Source: Serratia proteamaculans_D (GTDB lineage Bacteria > Pseudomonadota > Gammaproteobacteria > Enterobacterales > Enterobacteriaceae). Taken from it: DNA of 64,000 nucleotides. The translations under genes were made by a program, and so were the position numbers. Location: the NCBI RefSeq assembly GCF_049959315.1, contig NZ_CP188201.1; one strand, written 5' to 3'. Every line of letters starts with the position of its first letter. The first letter of the stretch is position 1. The notes beneath the pieces were generated by a model that was not told where the DNA came from, did not search any database, and worked only from the letters and a program-made list of their open reading frames with translations. Shown here one piece after another: positions 15,042-24,296 of this stretch.

Positions 15042-15323
15042 TTATCTTTATGTTCCTCAGTGAATGCCATTATCCGTTGTCGACCAGCGCCCTCAGACCT
15101 ACTGCAATAAATATAGTCAGCCATAGAAACTAACACTGAATTTCTAATGCATCGATTAGCAATAAAAGACTAGAAAAGGCAATAAAAAAGTTAAAAAAAT
15201 CATTAATGGATTAATTAAAGTAATCCGAATCGTCACCGGTTAGAAAAACTCAGTAGCGATGTGCCCCGTCGGCGATTACCCTTCCACCATTACACTCATT
15301 CCCGCCCATCCTGTGAATACCTT

Positions 15324-15941
15324 ATGTTACTGAGCATTCTTTATATCATTGGCATCACCGCCGAAGCCATGACCGGCGCACTGGCCGCAGGCCGTCGCCA
15401 GATGGATATGTTTGGCGTAATTATTATCGCTTCGGCCACCGCGATCGGCGGTGGTTCAGTGCGCGATATGCTGCTAGGGCATTTCCCACTGGGGTGGGTC
15501 AAACATCCTGAATACATCGTTATTGTCGCCATTGCGGCGATTGTCACTACCTGGCTGGCGCCCCTGATGCGTCACCTGCGTCGCCTGTTCCTGGTTTTGG
15601 ATGCCGTTGGCCTGATAGTGTTTTCAATCATCGGTGCGCAAGTCGCACTGGATATGGGCCACGGCGCCATCATCGCCGCGATTGCCGCCGTGATCACCGG
15701 CGTATTCGGCGGTGTACTGCGCGATATGCTCTGCAATCGTATCCCGCTGGTCTTTCAGAAAGAAATCTACGCCGGTATTTCCTTTGGCGCCGCCTGGCTG
15801 TACATCGGCCTGCAGCACTTCAGCCTGCCACATAATCTGGTAGTGGTCATCACGCTGGTCGTCGGCCTCAGCGCCCGGTTACTCGCCCTGCGTTTTCGTC
15901 TGGGCCTGCCGGTATTTAATTATCAGCACCCGGACCATTAA
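15324..15941 (+). CDS. yicG: TRIC-family membrane protein YicG
   Basis: 205-residue integral inner-membrane protein with about seven hydrophobic segments and two copies of the UPF0126/TRIC repeat. Each repeat has the glycine-rich G-G-G-x-x-R-D motif (GGGSVRDMLLG and GGVLRDMLCN). The family includes prokaryotic TRIC cation channels; E. coli YicG has been linked to glycine uptake. The ATG at 15324 is chosen because the upstream frame is hydrophilic and unlike the family. It is convergent with the LysR gene, 7 bp away. Confidence 0.9.
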   Translation: MLLSILYIIGITAEAMTGALAAGRRQMDMFGVIIIASATAIGGGSVRDMLLGHFPLGWVKHPEYIVIVAIAAIVTTWLAPLMRHLRRLFLVLDAVGLIVFSIIGAQVALDMGHGAIIAAIAAVITGVFGGVLRDMLCNRIPLVFQKEIYAGISFGAAWLYIGLQHFSLPHNLVVVITLVVGLSARLLALRFRLGLPVFNYQHPDH

Positions 15942-15948
15942 CAACAGG

Positions 15949-16842
15949 TTATCGGAGAGGAAGCATATGCTGCGCAAGATAGTCTACAAAAACCCTCACC
16001 TTTGGCAGCATATGACGGCTTGACGGCCACAGGGCAGAGAAAAATCCCTGTTCCTGCGTATGCTGATCCAACACCGCCACCAAACGCCCAGTGTTAACCG
16101 CCTGACACAGCGTAAAATCAGGCAAGTAGGCGATGCCCAACCCTTGTTGGGAGGCGTGGATCAGCGCTTCAATGCTGTTGCAAGTTAACGTCACTGGTAT
16201 TCGAAACGAAATCGGCTCTCCATCAGTAAACAACGCCCACTCCTGCAACTGCTGGCCGCCTGGATAGCGGTAGCGCAAACAGGCATGTCTGAGCAAATCC
16301 TCCGGGACCTGTGGTATACCCCGCCGCTGGAAATATTCCGGTGCCCCCGCCAGTATCAACCGAAATGGTCCCAATCGCCGAGCCATCAACCGGGAATCAG
16401 CCAGCTCACCGCTGCGCACTGCCACGTCAATACCTTCGGCGATCAGATCTATCATTCGGTCATTAAAATCCACGTCCAGCTCAACCTCAGGATAAAGCGT
16501 ATTGAAGTCAGCAAGTAGTGGTACCAACATTCGATAGCCAATCGCTGGCATGCTCACACGCAGCTTGCCACGCGGCGCATCCGAGATTCTTGCCATTTCA
16601 GCTTCGGCATTCTCAATTTCGCTGACGATACGTTGGCAACGTTCAAAAAATAATGCGCCCTCCTCGGTTAGATTGATACGCCGGGTACTGCGGTTAAACA
16701 GCCTGACACCCAATGACTCCTCCAACCTGGCAACACTTTTTCCAACTGCAGAAGCCGATATGCCCAGACGTTCACCTGCAGCGACAAAACTGTGTAGCTC
16801 GGCAGCGCGCACAAAAGCCAATAAGCCGCTGAGGCTGTCCAT
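15949..16842 (-). CDS. LysR-family regulator divergent from an MFS transporter
   Basis: About 297 residues. The N-terminal winged helix-turn-helix is clear (FVAAGERLGISASAVGKSVARLEESLGVRLFNRSTRRI), followed by a periplasmic-binding-like effector domain. The start MDSLSGLLAFVRAAE at 16842 is family-like, with GGAGGG just upstream; an in-frame ATG at 16854 is possible. It faces away from the MFS gene across about 115 bp, so it most likely controls that transporter. Effector unknown. Confidence 0.9.
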   Translation of the reverse strand: MDSLSGLLAFVRAAELHSFVAAGERLGISASAVGKSVARLEESLGVRLFNRSTRRINLTEEGALFFERCQRIVSEIENAEAEMARISDAPRGKLRVSMPAIGYRMLVPLLADFNTLYPEVELDVDFNDRMIDLIAEGIDVAVRSGELADSRLMARRLGPFRLILAGAPEYFQRRGIPQVPEDLLRHACLRYRYPGGQQLQEWALFTDGEPISFRIPVTLTCNSIEALIHASQQGLGIAYLPDFTLCQAVNTGRLVAVLDQHTQEQGFFSALWPSSRHMLPKVRVFVDYLAQHMLPLR

Positions 16843-16958
16843 AGGCCCTCCCATTAGAGCGTTATTGTCCTCAAAGAGTGGAATATAGCCCCATTTTTAG
16901 CCAATTAAATCCTCTTTATCATCCATACCAACCGACAATACTTTCGCTGGAGCTCATC

Positions 16959-18524
16959 ATGAACAACCCTCACCCTCTTCCGGGCCTGTTTCCAGAATCC
17001 CCAGTTCATCCACTGCGCTGGATTACCCTTTTCTCCGTCTGCCTGGCGGGGTTGACCATACCGGTTAACTTCACTAGCCCGGCAGTCTCTTTACCCGATA
17101 TCGCCGCCAGCATGGGGGGCAGTGTTGTCGCCCTCAGTTGGGTCACCAACGCCTTCATGCTAACCTTTGGCTGTAGCCTGATGATTGCCGGTGCACTTGC
17201 CGATCGCTTTGGCCGTAAACGCGTGTTCATCAGTGGCCTGGCTGTGCTGACCCTAAGCTCACTAACTATGCTGATGGTGCGTGACATAATATCTTTTGAC
17301 CTAATACGTGCGCTACAGGGGGTCGCTGCTGCTGCGGCACTTGCAGGAGGAACCGCAAGCCTGGCCCAAGTCTTCGATGGCCAAGAACGTGCTAAGGCCT
17401 TCAGCCTGCTGGGTACTGCCTTTGGTATCGGTCTGGCATTTGGCCCGCTGCTGGGCGGATTTCTGGTTCAACATTTTGGCTGGCACTCGATTTTTATCAG
17501 TGTGTCTCTCCTCAGCACCATCTCCCTGTTCGCAGGCATCCGCTATATGCGTGAGTCGCGCGATCTTGCAGCGGCCAAACTCGACTGGCCCGGTGCAGCC
17601 ACTTTTACGCTAGCCCTGACGTTGCTGACCTATGCCGTATTGCTGGCCCCGGATAGCGGGTGGGGTAGCCGCGAAGTCATCGCCCTGTTCAGCGGTGCGT
17701 TGCTTTCTATGGTTGCCTTTATCCTGATAGAAAATCGTCTGCACAGGCCGATGCTCGATTTGTCTTTATTCCGCTATCCACGTTTTGTAGGCGTGCAATT
17801 TCTGGCCGCGGCCCCTGCCTATTCCTATGTGGTGCTGCTGGTTTTGCTCCCGCTGCGCTTTATTGGCATCGAAGGTCACGGTACCCAGGAGGCAGGCATC
17901 ATGATGTTCGCGCTCTCAGCACCAATGCTGGTACTGCCGGTGTTGGCCAGCATGATGGCACATCGGTTTTCCGCCGGTGCCATTTCCAGCCTGGGCCTGC
18001 TGATCTGCGCCTTCGGCCTGCTATGGCTGGCGCAATATGCACCGGGGCAGCCGCTCCTACGGCTTCTGCTGCCCCTATTGACCATTGGCTGCGGCATCAG
18101 CCTGCCTTGGGGGTTAATGGATGGACTGGCGGTCAGCGTGGTGCCGAAAGATCGCGCAGGCATGGCTACCGGTATTTTTAGCACCGTGCGTGTAGCAGGC
18201 GAAGGCATCGCACTTGCTGTAGTGGGCGCATTATTGGCCACATTGGTTGAACAGCATCTGCCTGTTACCCCGTTGGTCAATGCGGCTGTGGGAGCCCATC
18301 GACTGGCAATGGGTGACCTACAGCAAGCTTCCACGCTGCTGAATATCGATACTGCCGCGTTGAAAAATAGCTACGAAGCCGCATTTCATAACCTGCTGTA
18401 TATTCTGGCGCTAATGACGGTAATTTCAGCCGGCATCGTTTTTATTTTCCTGCGCCATACCTCACCCATCGCCAACAATCTGACGACAAAGGTAAACGCG
18501 CTTATGGAGAAACCGACGGAGTAA
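16959..18524 (+). CDS. MFS drug-efflux transporter, DHA2 (14-TMS) type
   Basis: 521 residues with about 14 hydrophobic segments, as in EmrB/QacA-type proton-driven exporters. Motif A is present (LADRFGRKRVF) and motif C-like glycine-rich sequence follows (GTAFGIGLAFGPLLGGFL). ATG 16959 has CTGGAG at 16947-16952. The divergent LysR gene suggests inducible efflux. Its 3' end overlaps the convergent ligB by 23 bp. Substrate cannot be read from the sequence. Confidence 0.88.
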   Translation: MNNPHPLPGLFPESPVHPLRWITLFSVCLAGLTIPVNFTSPAVSLPDIAASMGGSVVALSWVTNAFMLTFGCSLMIAGALADRFGRKRVFISGLAVLTLSSLTMLMVRDIISFDLIRALQGVAAAAALAGGTASLAQVFDGQERAKAFSLLGTAFGIGLAFGPLLGGFLVQHFGWHSIFISVSLLSTISLFAGIRYMRESRDLAAAKLDWPGAATFTLALTLLTYAVLLAPDSGWGSREVIALFSGALLSMVAFILIENRLHRPMLDLSLFRYPRFVGVQFLAAAPAYSYVVLLVLLPLRFIGIEGHGTQEAGIMMFALSAPMLVLPVLASMMAHRFSAGAISSLGLLICAFGLLWLAQYAPGQPLLRLLLPLLTIGCGISLPWGLMDGLAVSVVPKDRAGMATGIFSTVRVAGEGIALAVVGALLATLVEQHLPVTPLVNAAVGAHRLAMGDLQQASTLLNIDTAALKNSYEAAFHNLLYILALMTVISAGIVFIFLRHTSPIANNLTTKVNALMEKPTE

Positions 18525-20226
18525 CGCTACCAACAGCAAAGCCGGCTATTTCCTGGGTCTCTAGTGTATTGACCAGCGCCAGCAGTGGCGGGTGTTGAAG
18601 AAAATCAGCAATCTGCCGCGCCCTTTTTGCACCAATACCGGCCATTGTCCGCCATGCCTCGGTTGGCAATTGCTGGGCCTGATGCCAGCTTTTCAACGTC
18701 ACCGCTTGCTGTGGAGACAGCGGCGCCCCTAAAGCAATTAACCAGCGGGCAAATGGCTGCTGCCGCGCCAACTGAAACTGCCGGTAAATACTCTGCCCTC
18801 GCTTATCGCCAATTCCAGGGGCAGAGATCAACTGTTCCGGCGTCAGCGCCAACCAGTCCAACAGATACCTTACCAACCCCTGATCGATTAATGCCTGCCA
18901 GGTGGATTCACTGACGCCGTGCAGATTTAACCCCTGTCGACCACTTAGCCACACCAGCCGGGCAAGAAATTGCTGACGGCATTCCGGCCGCCAACTAAAA
19001 CAACTCAATGGGTGATAACGCTCCGCAGGCGGCGCATGGGGTACCAGCCTTTCTTTTACCCGCCAGACCACCTTATTCAGATGGGGAATGCCGTGCCCCA
19101 TCAGGCTGATCGTCACTTGATCTCCTGGCGCAACCGCCCACTGCCGCCAACGTGACAGCGAACCGAGATTAACCCGTGACACCCATTTGTCGTCCAGCCT
19201 GACAGGCTCAAGCCTCAGTACCACGGCAATTTTCCCGGTACGACCCACATTGAAATCGACCCCATTGACCTGCGTAACCTGCTGCACAGGCGGATATTTC
19301 CAGGCTACGGCCCAATCACCAGGCTTTGCTTGCCAATATCTGCCCTGCGGTGAGCGCGCCTGATGAATCACCACACCATCGGTAACAAAGGGCAAAGCAG
19401 CCTGGTACCAGTGTTCCCGCCATTGCTGTACTTGAGCCAATGACTTCACCGGTTGCGAGTAAGCCAGGGCCAGAGGGAATCCCATTGCGGCAAGCTGTTG
19501 CAAACGCTGCGGCATGGCCTGCGGACCGTCCGGCCAAGCCCAGACAAACAGGCCAATCTGTTGCAATAGCGGTGAACGCTGCTTTTTCATCAACGCACCG
19601 GCAACCTTGGCCCGGGCATTGATACCGCCGCTGACGTTCTGTTGATGACCGTTCACCATCAGGAACAGCTCACCTTGCAGAGTCAGCGCCTGTGGAGCCC
19701 CCTTGATACTGGTGGGTACCGCCGGTATCGCACGTACTTTTTCCAGCCAGTTCTCCCCTTTTAGCCCATTTCCCCGACTGATCGCCGCCACCAGTTCTCC
19801 GTCACGATAAACCAGGGTAATGGCCACACCGTCCACCTTTGGCTGAACCCAAAGATCGCTACGGCCCTCTAGCCATTGAGCCACGGCGGCTGTATCCGGC
19901 AATTTACGTAATCCGGTATGCGCGACCGGATGCGCCACCTTGCCCATCGGTAAAAGCGGAACAGATTCATCTGCCGGTGCCAGCCCGGCGCAACCTAGCC
20001 ACAGCCGCAGCTTTTTCCGCAGGCTGTCGTACACTTCATCCTCAATTAAACTGTTTCCCTGTTGGTAATAAGCCACGTCCCAGCGCTCAAGCTGGTTTTT
20101 TAACGTGGTTATCTCCAGTTGCAGCCGCTCCGGCCTCCATGCTGGGCAAGTCTCCGCCCACAGCGCCCCACTAAACGCCAAACAGCCCAGCAGGGTCATC
20201 CCGATCCCCATGACTCCCTTATGCAT
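18502..20226 (-). CDS. ligB: NAD-dependent DNA ligase LigB
   Basis: 574-residue second NAD-dependent ligase of enterobacteria. The adenylation lysine is K130 in KVDG, followed by the adenylation and OB-fold domains and helix-hairpin-helix repeats near the C-terminus (LISAPGIGDKRGQSI, MAGIGAKRARQIADF). It lacks the BRCT domain of LigA, as LigB does. The start at 20226 is supported by AGGGAGG upstream. The N-terminus MHKGVMGIGMTLLGCLAFSGALWA looks like a signal peptide, as in E. coli LigB, which is odd for a DNA ligase. Divergent from gmk. Confidence 0.93.
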   Translation of the reverse strand: MHKGVMGIGMTLLGCLAFSGALWAETCPAWRPERLQLEITTLKNQLERWDVAYYQQGNSLIEDEVYDSLRKKLRLWLGCAGLAPADESVPLLPMGKVAHPVAHTGLRKLPDTAAVAQWLEGRSDLWVQPKVDGVAITLVYRDGELVAAISRGNGLKGENWLEKVRAIPAVPTSIKGAPQALTLQGELFLMVNGHQQNVSGGINARAKVAGALMKKQRSPLLQQIGLFVWAWPDGPQAMPQRLQQLAAMGFPLALAYSQPVKSLAQVQQWREHWYQAALPFVTDGVVIHQARSPQGRYWQAKPGDWAVAWKYPPVQQVTQVNGVDFNVGRTGKIAVVLRLEPVRLDDKWVSRVNLGSLSRWRQWAVAPGDQVTISLMGHGIPHLNKVVWRVKERLVPHAPPAERYHPLSCFSWRPECRQQFLARLVWLSGRQGLNLHGVSESTWQALIDQGLVRYLLDWLALTPEQLISAPGIGDKRGQSIYRQFQLARQQPFARWLIALGAPLSPQQAVTLKSWHQAQQLPTEAWRTMAGIGAKRARQIADFLQHPPLLALVNTLETQEIAGFAVGSVTPSVSP

Positions 20227-20510
20227 TGTGCACCTCCCTGATAACCGGCAGTAAATCCGGGAAGTGCAAACACGGCAATGACCAAACTGCCGTTCTGCAA
20301 AACACCTCGAGAAAAGCAGATCGCGTTGCAGAAAACCGTCAAAACTTAGCGATACGCTGCGCAAACCCGCCAGTTTGAGGTTTTTTCAGCACAAAGCGGC
20401 GGGCAAAATGCGAGCTAACGCTGCATCCGGCTCGTTAGCCGTGTATACTGTGCGGAGAAAATACTCATCCGCTGTTATTGGCATATCAACCGCTATCAAC
20501 GAACATCATC

Positions 20511-21134
20511 ATGGCTCAAGGCACGCTTTATATTGTCTCTGCCCCAAGTGGCGCAGGGAAGTCAAGTCTGATTCAGGCTTTGTTAAAGACGCAACCGCTG
20601 TACGACACGCAGGTTTCGGTATCGCACACCACGCGCGACAGCCGCCCGGGTGAACAGCACGGCGATCATTATTTCTTCGTCTCAAAAGATGAATTCTGCC
20701 AAATGATTGAGCAGGATGCGTTTCTTGAGCACGCCGAAGTGTTCGGCAACTATTACGGGACCTCACGCGCCGCCATTGAGCAAGTGTTGTCGACCGGCGT
20801 AGACGTTTTCCTGGATATCGACTGGCAGGGCGCGCAGCAAATTCGCGCCAAAATGCCACAGGCGCGCAGCATCTTTATTTTGCCGCCGTCGAAGGACGAA
20901 CTTGGCCGTCGCCTGCGTGGCCGCGGGCAAGACTCGGATGAAGTGATCGCCAAACGCATGGCTCAGGCCGTGGCAGAAATGGCGCACTACGCGGAGTATG
21001 ATTATTTAATCGTGAACGATGATTTCGATCTGGCCCTGTCCGATCTGAAAACCATTATTCGCGCCGAACGCCTGCGTTTAGGCCGCCAATTACTGCGGCA
21101 TGACGCTTTAATCAGCAAACTATTGGCAGACTGA
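20511..21134 (+). CDS. gmk: Guanylate kinase
   Basis: Phosphorylates GMP to GDP with ATP in the cytoplasm. 207 residues; P-loop SAPSGAGKSS at 10-19 and GMP-binding stretch VSHTTRDSRPGEQHGDHYFFV are intact. ATG 20511 matches the E. coli start (MAQGTLYIVSAPSGAGKSSL). It heads the run gmk-rpoZ-spoT-trmH-recG, linking guanine nucleotide supply with (p)ppGpp metabolism. Confidence 0.97.
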   Translation: MAQGTLYIVSAPSGAGKSSLIQALLKTQPLYDTQVSVSHTTRDSRPGEQHGDHYFFVSKDEFCQMIEQDAFLEHAEVFGNYYGTSRAAIEQVLSTGVDVFLDIDWQGAQQIRAKMPQARSIFILPPSKDELGRRLRGRGQDSDEVIAKRMAQAVAEMAHYAEYDYLIVNDDFDLALSDLKTIIRAERLRLGRQLLRHDALISKLLAD

Positions 21135-21188
21135 AGACAGTTTCAGTATTATGCCCAGTCTTTTCGTCACCTGTGGAGTAGCACAAAT

Positions 21189-21464
21189 ATGGCACGCGTA
21201 ACTGTTCAAGACGCTGTAGAGAAAATTGGTAACCGTTTTGACCTGGTGTTGGTCGCTGCTCGTCGGGCACGTCAAATCCAGACTGGCGGTAAAGATGCAC
21301 TTGTTCCGGAAGAAAACGACAAGTACACCGTTATCGCGCTGCGCGAAATCGAAGAAGGCCTGATCACCAGCCAAATCCTCGATGTTCGTGATCGTCAGGA
21401 GCAGCAAGAGCAGGAAGCCGCAGAGATTCAAGCGGTTACCGCCATTGCTGAAGGTCGTCGTTAA
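21189..21464 (+). CDS. rpoZ: RNA polymerase omega subunit
   Basis: 91 residues, full length. Starts MARVTVQDAVEKIGNRFDLVLVAARRARQ, the conserved part that clamps the beta' C-terminus and forms part of ppGpp site 1. It is 55 bp after gmk and 19 bp before spoT, so it is co-transcribed with the ppGpp hydrolase gene. Confidence 0.98.
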   Translation: MARVTVQDAVEKIGNRFDLVLVAARRARQIQTGGKDALVPEENDKYTVIALREIEEGLITSQILDVRDRQEQQEQEAAEIQAVTAIAEGRR

Positions 21465-21483
21465 TTAGACTGCGAGTCTGCCT

Positions 21484-23595
21484 TTGTACCTGTTTGAAAG
21501 CCTGAATCTGCTGATTCAACGTTACCTGCCTGAGGAGCAGATTAAGCGCCTCAAACAGGCATACCTCGTTGCACGTGATGCTCACGAGGGACAGACACGC
21601 TCCAGTGGTGAGCCCTACATTACTCACCCGGTTGCCGTGGCCTGCATTCTGGCGGAAATGCGTCTCGATCATGAGACGCTGATGGCAGCACTGCTGCACG
21701 ACGTCATCGAAGATACCCCGGCCACCTACCAGGATATGGAACAGCTATTCGGCAAAAGCGTTGCCGAACTGGTTGAAGGCGTATCCAAGCTCGACAAGCT
21801 GAAGTTCCAGGATAAAAAAGAAGCTCAGGCGGAAAACTTCCGCAAGATGATCATGGCGATGGTGCAGGATATCCGCGTCGTGCTGATCAAGCTGGCCGAC
21901 CGTACGCACAACATGCGCACCCTCGGTTCGCTGCGTCCTGACAAACGGCGGCGTATCGCGCGTGAAACCCTGGAAATCTACAGCCCCCTTGCCCATCGTC
22001 TGGGTATTCACCACCTGAAAACCGAGCTGGAAGAGCTGGGCTTTGAGGCGTTGTACCCGAACCGTTATCGCGTAATCAAAGAAGTGGTGAAAGCCGCACG
22101 CGGTAACCGTAAAGAGATGATTCAGAAGATTCTCTCCGAGATCGAAGGGCGACTCACCGAGGCCGGTATTCCCTGCCGCGTCAGCGGGCGGGAAAAACAT
22201 CTGTATTCCATCTACCTCAAGATGCACCTGAAAGAACAGCGTTTCCATTCGATTATGGATATCTACGCGTTCCGGGTGATCGTGAAGGAAGTCGACACCT
22301 GCTACCGCGTGCTGGGTCAGGCTCACAGCCTGTACAAACCGCGTCCGGGCAGGGTCAAAGACTATATCGCCATTCCCAAGGCCAACGGCTATCAATCGTT
22401 GCACACATCACTGATCGGCCCACACGGTGTACCGGTTGAGGTGCAGATCCGTACCGAAGATATGGATCAGATGGCCGAAATGGGGGTCGCCGCGCACTGG
22501 GCTTATAAAGAAAAAGAACAGGGTGAAACCGGCACCACCGCACAAATCCGCGCTCAGCGCTGGATGCAGAGCTTGCTGGAGCTGCAACAAAGCGCCGGCA
22601 GTTCGTTTGAATTTATCGAGAGCGTAAAATCCGATCTGTTCCCGGATGAGATTTACGTTTTCACCCCGGAAGGCCGCATTGTTGAATTGCCTGCGGGCGC
22701 AACGCCGGTCGACTTCGCCTACGCGGTGCACACCGATATCGGCCACGCCTGCGTTGGCGCACGAGTTGATCGCCAGCCATACCCGCTGTCACAGTCATTG
22801 ACCAGCGGGCAAACTGTCGAAATCATCACTGCTCCGGGCGCACGACCAAACGCCGCCTGGCTGAACTTTGTCGTCAGCTCAAAAGCGCGCGCCAAAATCC
22901 GCCAGATGCTGAAAAACCTCAAGCGCGATGATTCAGTCGGCCTTGGCCGTCGCTTGTTAAATCATGCATTGGGCGGCAGCCGCAAACTGGCAGAGGTTCC
23001 GGCAGAAAATATCCAACACGAGTTGGATCGCATGAAACTGGCGACGCTGGACGACCTGTTGGCTGAAATTGGCCTGGGCAATGCCATGAGCGTGGTGGTA
23101 GCGAAAAACCTGCAGGGTGACCAGTCTAATCTGGGGACTTCTTCTGGGGTTCGTAACCTGGCGATCAAGGGCTCAGACGGCGTGTTGATCACCTTCGCCA
23201 AGTGCTGCCGACCTATTCCAGGCGATCCGATCATCGCCCACGTCAGTCCAGGCAAAGGCCTGGTGATCCACCATGAGTCCTGCCGAAATATCCGCGGCTA
23301 CCAGAAAGAACCTGAAAAATTCATGGCGGTAGAGTGGGATCAAGACATCGAGCAGGAATTCATCGCCGAGATCAAAGTGGACATGTTTAATCATCAGGGG
23401 GCGCTGGCCAACCTGACGGCAGCCATCAATGCGGCTGAGTCCAATATTCAAAGCCTGAATACCGAAGAAAAAGACGGCCGGGTTTATAGCGCATTTATCC
23501 GTTTGACCACCCGCGATCGCATCCATCTGGCAAATATTATGCGTAAAATCCGTATCATGCCGGATGTGATTAAAGTTAACCGTAACCGAAATTAG
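21484..23595 (+). CDS. spoT: Bifunctional (p)ppGpp synthetase/hydrolase SpoT
   Basis: 703 residues. The N-terminal HD hydrolase domain includes HEGQTRSSGEPYITHP and LLHDVIEDTP (H72, D73). The synthetase domain is around 200-320 (RVKDYIAIPKANGYQSLHTS), followed by TGS (YVFTPEGRIVELPAGATPVDFAY) and a C-terminal ACT domain. The TTG start at 21484 gives MYLFESLNLLIQRYLP, as in E. coli, which also uses a rare start. It tunes (p)ppGpp in response to carbon, fatty-acid and iron stress. Confidence 0.97.
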   Translation: MYLFESLNLLIQRYLPEEQIKRLKQAYLVARDAHEGQTRSSGEPYITHPVAVACILAEMRLDHETLMAALLHDVIEDTPATYQDMEQLFGKSVAELVEGVSKLDKLKFQDKKEAQAENFRKMIMAMVQDIRVVLIKLADRTHNMRTLGSLRPDKRRRIARETLEIYSPLAHRLGIHHLKTELEELGFEALYPNRYRVIKEVVKAARGNRKEMIQKILSEIEGRLTEAGIPCRVSGREKHLYSIYLKMHLKEQRFHSIMDIYAFRVIVKEVDTCYRVLGQAHSLYKPRPGRVKDYIAIPKANGYQSLHTSLIGPHGVPVEVQIRTEDMDQMAEMGVAAHWAYKEKEQGETGTTAQIRAQRWMQSLLELQQSAGSSFEFIESVKSDLFPDEIYVFTPEGRIVELPAGATPVDFAYAVHTDIGHACVGARVDRQPYPLSQSLTSGQTVEIITAPGARPNAAWLNFVVSSKARAKIRQMLKNLKRDDSVGLGRRLLNHALGGSRKLAEVPAENIQHELDRMKLATLDDLLAEIGLGNAMSVVVAKNLQGDQSNLGTSSGVRNLAIKGSDGVLITFAKCCRPIPGDPIIAHVSPGKGLVIHHESCRNIRGYQKEPEKFMAVEWDQDIEQEFIAEIKVDMFNHQGALANLTAAINAAESNIQSLNTEEKDGRVYSAFIRLTTRDRIHLANIMRKIRIMPDVIKVNRNRN

Positions 23596-23600
23596 CGCTT

Positions 23601-24296
23601 ATGAGCCCTGAACGCTATGCGCGGATTTGTGAAATGCTGGCCACCCGGCAGCCGGATTTAACCGTCTGCCTGGAACAGGTTCACAAACCGCATAACGTCT
23701 CCGCCATTATCCGCACCGCCGACGCCGTCGGCGTGCATCAGGTGCATGCCGTGTGGCCCACCCCACGCATGCGCACCCTGGTTTCCTCCGCTGCCGGCAG
23801 CAACAGTTGGGTGAATGTCAAAACCCATCCCACCATTGTCGACGCCGTGACCCATCTGAAAGATCAGGGTATGCAGATCCTGGCAACCAACCTCTCCGCG
23901 CGCGCAGTAGACTTCCGCGAGGTGGATTATACCCGCCCGACCTGCGTGCTGCTGGGCCAGGAGAAAACCGGTATTACCGAAGAAGCACTGCGACTTGCCG
24001 ATCAGGACATCATCATTCCGATGATCGGCATGGTGCAGTCACTCAACGTGTCGGTCGCCTCAGCATTGATCCTGTACGAAGCGCAACGCCAGCGGCAAAA
24101 TGCCGGCCTGTATCGCCGTGAGCACAGCATGCTCGACCTGGAAGAACAACAGCGCCTGCTGTTTGAAGGCGGTTATCCGGTGCTGGCCAACGTGGCCAAA
24201 CGTAAAAAACTGCCGCGTCCGCACATTGATGAACAGGGCCAGGTGGTCGCCGATGCCGAATGGTGGGCAGCCATGCAAGCGACGGTACGCAAATGA
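23601..24296 (+). CDS. trmH: tRNA (guanosine-18-2'-O)-methyltransferase TrmH
   Basis: SPOUT-fold methyltransferase that methylates G18 in the tRNA D-loop. 231 residues; conserved motifs NVSAIIRTADAVGV, LGQEKTGITEEAL and IPMIGMVQSLNVSVASAL build the knotted AdoMet site. It begins 5 bp after spoT, and its stop overlaps the recG start (ATGA at 24293), so it lies in the spoT-trmH-recG operon. Confidence 0.97.
   Translation: MSPERYARICEMLATRQPDLTVCLEQVHKPHNVSAIIRTADAVGVHQVHAVWPTPRMRTLVSSAAGSNSWVNVKTHPTIVDAVTHLKDQGMQILATNLSARAVDFREVDYTRPTCVLLGQEKTGITEEALRLADQDIIIPMIGMVQSLNVSVASALILYEAQRQRQNAGLYRREHSMLDLEEQQRLLFEGGYPVLANVAKRKKLPRPHIDEQGQVVADAEWWAAMQATVRK

Noticed and set aside
20227..20364. 46-codon extension of ligB
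   Set aside because: Cys/Arg-rich and unlike LigB; ATG 20226 has a strong ribosome-binding site and a normal signal-like N-terminus.
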